From an uncultured Planctomycetota bacterium (GTDB lineage: Bacteria; Planctomycetota; Phycisphaerae; UBA1845; Fen-1342): DNA of 64,000 nt. Location of the stretch: the NCBI GenBank assembly GCA_900696525.1, contig CAADGL010000015.1, positions 62,001 to 126,000 on the forward strand, given 5' to 3'. The notes under the pieces were generated by a model. The model saw nothing but the letters and a program-made list of their open reading frames with translations, was not told the origin of the DNA and made no database searches. Position 1 is the first letter of the stretch. Each line of letters opens with the position of its first letter. Below, one piece after another: positions 60,905-64,000 of this stretch. The position numbers and the translations under genes were made by a program.

Positions 60905-63900
60905 CTATTCCGCCCGCAATGCTCCCAGCAGCGGCGCGCGCAACACCGGCCGCAGCGCCACGGCGCCCGAAACCGCCGCTGCCGCAAAGACGCCCGCGAT
61001 TGTCAGAGCGATCGTCGCCCAGGGAACCGCGCCGCCTCGTCCCGCCAGCACCGGCAGGATCGCCGCCAGCGCCGGCAACGCTCCCAGCGCCAATCCCACG
61101 CTCACCAGCAGCAGGTTCTCCGCCATGATCATCGCTCCCAGCGCCCGCCGCGAATAGCCTAGCGCCCGCAGCAGCGCCAGCTCGCCGCGCCGCTCCCACA
61201 CCCCTCGCAGCAGCACGGCGGCCAGGCCCACGGTCCCCAGCACCAGCCCCAACCCGCCCAGCGCCTGGAACGCCGAAAGATAGGTGTTCTGCACCACCGA
61301 GAACGCTCGCAGACGCTCACCCGCAGGCGTCACGTCGAAGCCATGCGCCGCCAGGTCTCGCTCCAGCAGCGCAGGCAGCCGCTCCGCCGCCCGCGAATCC
61401 GCCTGCACCAGGAACAGCCGGTAGCCCTCCACCGACGGAAACAGGCGCGTGAAGTGCGCCTCGCTGATCACGAGCTCGCTCTGGAGAAGGCTGCCGCTCA
61501 GCAGCGCGACGAACCGCAGGCCCACCTCCGCTCCGCGCTCGTTCCGCACGACCAGCACCTCGTCCAGTCCGCGCTTCAGTTGCCACCGCACCGCCGCCTC
61601 GTCGCCGATCACCGGGATCTCCCCCCCGGGCAGCTCCGCGTTCAGCAGCCTCCACGGGTTGTCGCCCGCCGGCCCCCAGCGGCGCGACACGGCCGCCATC
61701 GCGAAGCCGCCGCGCTCGATCAACGCCGAGGTCGCTCCCGCGATTCGCGGCTCGCGCGGCTGGTACAGGTTCAGGCAGCTCGCCTCGTCTCCGCCCCGCA
61801 GCCGCAGCGCGTACACGCGCGCCCGGTCCAGGGCCGCGCGCGTATCCTCAGCGATCCCCAGGGCCTCCCGCCCATCCGCGGTGTTCAGATCGAACAACAG
61901 CGGCGCGGCCGACTCCGCGATCAGCGAAAACCCGCCCGAGCTCCCCCGGATATCTCCCGCACCTCGCCCCGCATCGATCTGGAACGCCGACAACGCCACG
62001 ATCAGGAACGTCGCGCTTCCCATCAGGCCCGCCGTCAGCATGCTCCGCCCCGCCTGCCGCCGCACGTTGCGCATCCCCAGCCGCAGCACCGCCCACGCCG
62101 TCGGCCGGTCAATCGCGCGGCGGCCTCGGCAATCCAAGCCCACTCGCAGCCACGCCAGCCCCGCGACCACCATCAGCGCGCCGCCGCCGAAGAACCCCGC
62201 GGCCTGCGAAATGCCCCCAAAGGCACCGATCGCGGCAACACTCGCCGCCGCAACCGTTGTGACCCAGGCCAATGTCGGCGTTCGCGCGCCAGGCCCGCGC
62301 TGTTCGCGGGCCTCCGGCGTTCCGGTGGCCCCCGCGAGCAGCGCCGCCGGCGGCGTGGCGGCTATCCTGCGCGTGGCCAGCCAGATCGCGATGGCGCTGA
62401 CGGCCAGCGTTGCGGCGTACCCGACCACGAACGTGCGCCACGACAAGTGCAGCATGATCTCCGGCGCGCCCACGGCCGCGCTCCACCACGTGCGCAGCCC
62501 GTGGAGCATCGCGGCGGCGTAGAGCGCCGCCGCCGGCAGCCCGATGGCCGCGCCGATCGCCGACACGCTGAGCCCCTCCTGCATCAGCATCCGCGTGACG
62601 CACCGCCTGGTATGTCCCGTCGACAGCAGCACTCCGAGTTGGGCACTCCGCCGCTCCACGCCGAGGCGGAACAACAGCGCCACGAGCATCGCCGACGACA
62701 CGATGAGAAAGAGGCTGAAGCCGATGAACAGTCCGCCGAAGTCGGTGCTGCCGCGGCTGGCGGCAAGCGCCTGGTCCCGCAACGGCTGGACGCCCAGGCC
62801 GATCGCGGCCGCTCCGAGGCGATCCATGAGTTCGCGCTCGAACGCGTCCGCGAGCGCAAGCGAGTGTCTGCTCGGCGCAGCGCTTACCAGCCGCAGCGAG
62901 GTAAGCCGGCCGTATCGCTCCGGCCGATCCGCCCACAACCGCTGCGCCTCGTCAAGCCGGACGAACGCCTTGGGCGTCGCCCGATGCGCATCCCAATAGG
63001 CTTCGTCCTGCGGCCGAATCGCCCCGAGGTCGATCGGAAAAGGCGGGTTCCAGTCCGACATCCGGGCCGCGTCGGTCACGCCCGGATAGGCCGGCGCCAG
63101 GCCCGGGTCGGCCGCGACGCCGGCGAGCGCGACAACGCCCGCGACGGTGAACTCCGCGGCGCGGGTCAGCAGCCGTCCCTGCTCGCCCATCGCGTAGTAC
63201 ACGAGCCGCACGCGCTGGCCCTTTCCCGCCCGAAGCTCGCGCGCCGCCCACTCATTCAGCAGGATCTCGCCGTCGGCAAGCCCCGAAGCCTGTGCCCCGT
63301 CGAGCAGCCGCAGCTCCTCCGGCCGCTCGATACCGGCGACCGTCGAGTACGGGATCCCCGCCGGCGCATCACCCACCGTCTCAATGCGATTGGCCAGGTG
63401 CACCAGCACGCCGTCGGCCTGCAAGCCAAGTCGCGTCGCCGACTGCCGGGCAGCCTCTTCCACCCCCTCGTCAATGAGGATCGCGTCGCTCTCGAGGGCC
63501 AGGTACCCAACCTGCTCGTCCTCTCGCAGCCGCAGGCCGGCGTCACGCGCGGTTAGCAACTTCCCAAGCGCCGACTCGACTTCCCGCGCCTCCACCCGCC
63601 GCGGCTCGCCCGCCCCGACCCCAGTCACGAGCACGGTGTTGACGCGCCCGCGCTGCCCCAGCGCCCGCTGGAGCGCCGCCAGCTCAACGAACGCGCTCCG
63701 CGGCGCCTGGGCAGACGGCGTCAGCCCGAACCCTCCCGCGCTCCGTCGCGGCGAAATGCCGCGCACCGTCAGCCGCAGCCCCGTCGTCGCCAGGTCGCGG
63801 CGTCCCATCAGGCTCTCGCGCGCCACGTCCGCCGGCTGCGGCACCCTGATCAGCACGTCGTCGCCGAGGCGCGCCGACAGCTCCTCGGCCAGCGCCGCGC

Positions 63901-64000
63901 TCAGCACCACGTCCAGGCTCGCGGGACGCGGCACATCGTCGGTGGATTCCCGCGTGAGCTCGAATCGCTGTTCGACGCCGTACACCTGGACCTGGTGCGC
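60905..64000 (-). CDS. FtsX-like ABC transporter permease, N-terminus outside window
   Basis: About 1,030 residues visible, with the frame still open at the right edge (AHQVQVYGVEQRF at the start). Two MacB-PCD-like periplasmic regions alternate with FtsX domains. Membrane segments include GGLFIGFSLFLIVSSAMLVALLF and ALGGLGLVLGTVGLAAVLLRGVWERRGELALLRALG, the FtsX signature before the final helices. Two FtsX units make it a double-length permease, as in LolCE-like or DUF214 exporters. The ATPase partner is not adjacent within the window. Confidence 0.85.
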   Translation of the reverse strand, partial: AHQVQVYGVEQRFELTRESTDDVPRPASLDVVLSAALAEELSARLGDDVLIRVPQPADVARESLMGRRDLATTGLRLTVRGISPRRSAGGFGLTPSAQAPRSAFVELAALQRALGQRGRVNTVLVTGVGAGEPRRVEAREVESALGKLLTARDAGLRLREDEQVGYLALESDAILIDEGVEEAARQSATRLGLQADGVLVHLANRIETVGDAPAGIPYSTVAGIERPEELRLLDGAQASGLADGEILLNEWAARELRAGKGQRVRLVYYAMGEQGRLLTRAAEFTVAGVVALAGVAADPGLAPAYPGVTDAARMSDWNPPFPIDLGAIRPQDEAYWDAHRATPKAFVRLDEAQRLWADRPERYGRLTSLRLVSAAPSRHSLALADAFERELMDRLGAAAIGLGVQPLRDQALAASRGSTDFGGLFIGFSLFLIVSSAMLVALLFRLGVERRSAQLGVLLSTGHTRRCVTRMLMQEGLSVSAIGAAIGLPAAALYAAAMLHGLRTWWSAAVGAPEIMLHLSWRTFVVGYAATLAVSAIAIWLATRRIAATPPAALLAGATGTPEAREQRGPGARTPTLAWVTTVAAASVAAIGAFGGISQAAGFFGGGALMVVAGLAWLRVGLDCRGRRAIDRPTAWAVLRLGMRNVRRQAGRSMLTAGLMGSATFLIVALSAFQIDAGRGAGDIRGSSGGFSLIAESAAPLLFDLNTADGREALGIAEDTRAALDRARVYALRLRGGDEASCLNLYQPREPRIAGATSALIERGGFAMAAVSRRWGPAGDNPWRLLNAELPGGEIPVIGDEAAVRWQLKRGLDEVLVVRNERGAEVGLRFVALLSGSLLQSELVISEAHFTRLFPSVEGYRLFLVQADSRAAERLPALLERDLAAHGFDVTPAGERLRAFSVVQNTYLSAFQALGGLGLVLGTVGLAAVLLRGVWERRGELALLRALGYSRRALGAMIMAENLLLVSVGLALGALPALAAILPVLAGRGGAVPWATIALTIAGVFAAAAVSGAVALRPVLRAPLLGALRAE

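Noticed and set aside
61343-63556. A 737-codon plus-strand open frame opposite the FtsX permease
   Set aside because: Shadow frame; the minus strand shows the FtsX signature and membrane segments.

Overview
The window is a 64 kb high-GC (about 70 percent by eye) bacterial chromosome segment. It most resembles a planctomycete, probably of the Phycisphaerae side. The pointers are a DUF1501/DUF1800 pair with a Tat-type leader, a secreted protein ending in two dockerin-like GDIDGDG repeats, an FG-GAP secreted protein, a prepilin-type protein, an exosortase of the XrtH type with IPTL-CTERM-like substrates, and many small lipoproteins. No rRNA, tRNA, CRISPR array or intact transposase was seen. This placement is an inference from gene content.

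Layout. 0-6 kb: an oxidoreductase, a PTS IIA-like protein with MTA phosphorylase, a C39-like secreted protein with a C-terminal sorting signal, then decayed secreted-protein genes. 6-14.3 kb: a compact minus-strand arginine operon argR-argG-(P-loop gene)-argC-argD-argF'-argB-argE. Its transcarbamylase is of the N-acyl-ornithine type, and its P-loop ATPase is of unknown role. 14.4-20.3 kb: a Q-rich membrane protein, an acyltransferase, and the XrtH exosortase with its membrane partner and a TM2 protein. 20.5-23.7 kb: a PGDH-like protein lacking catalytic residues, a cyclophilin and an enoyl-CoA hydratase. 23.7-25.8 kb: a two-gene ATPase plus TOPRIM-like defence-type pair lying between 29-bp direct repeats at the end of the hydratase gene. 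25.8-36.9 kb: scattered metabolic and housekeeping genes, including a PLP enzyme, a methyltransferase, asd, a GNAT, a parvulin, an ACT protein and RNase R.

37-43.4 kb: a large FG-GAP protein behind a near-consensus promoter, a LolD-type ATPase, rpiB overlapped by a Sua5 + arginine-phosphatase-like fusion, and a remnant of a type IIL-like restriction-modification gene. 43.4-51 kb: cstA, whose stop codon lies in a small MITE, then lutAB, NADP-type icd and an MFS transporter. 51-64 kb: an HNH protein, a TPR membrane protein, a promoter-terminator pair that looks like a small RNA gene, DUF1501/DUF1800, a thioredoxin-dockerin protein, a prepilin-type protein and an FtsX-family permease cut by the window edge.

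The strongest leads are four. First, the arginine operon combines a probable N-succinyl-type transcarbamylase with a DUF1611/BioD-like P-loop gene where an acyltransferase would be expected. Second, the repeat-flanked defence-type pair sits in the end of a metabolic gene. Third, the Sua5-phosphatase fusion carries arginine-phosphatase-like active-site residues. Fourth, there is an unassigned small RNA gene at 55 kb.
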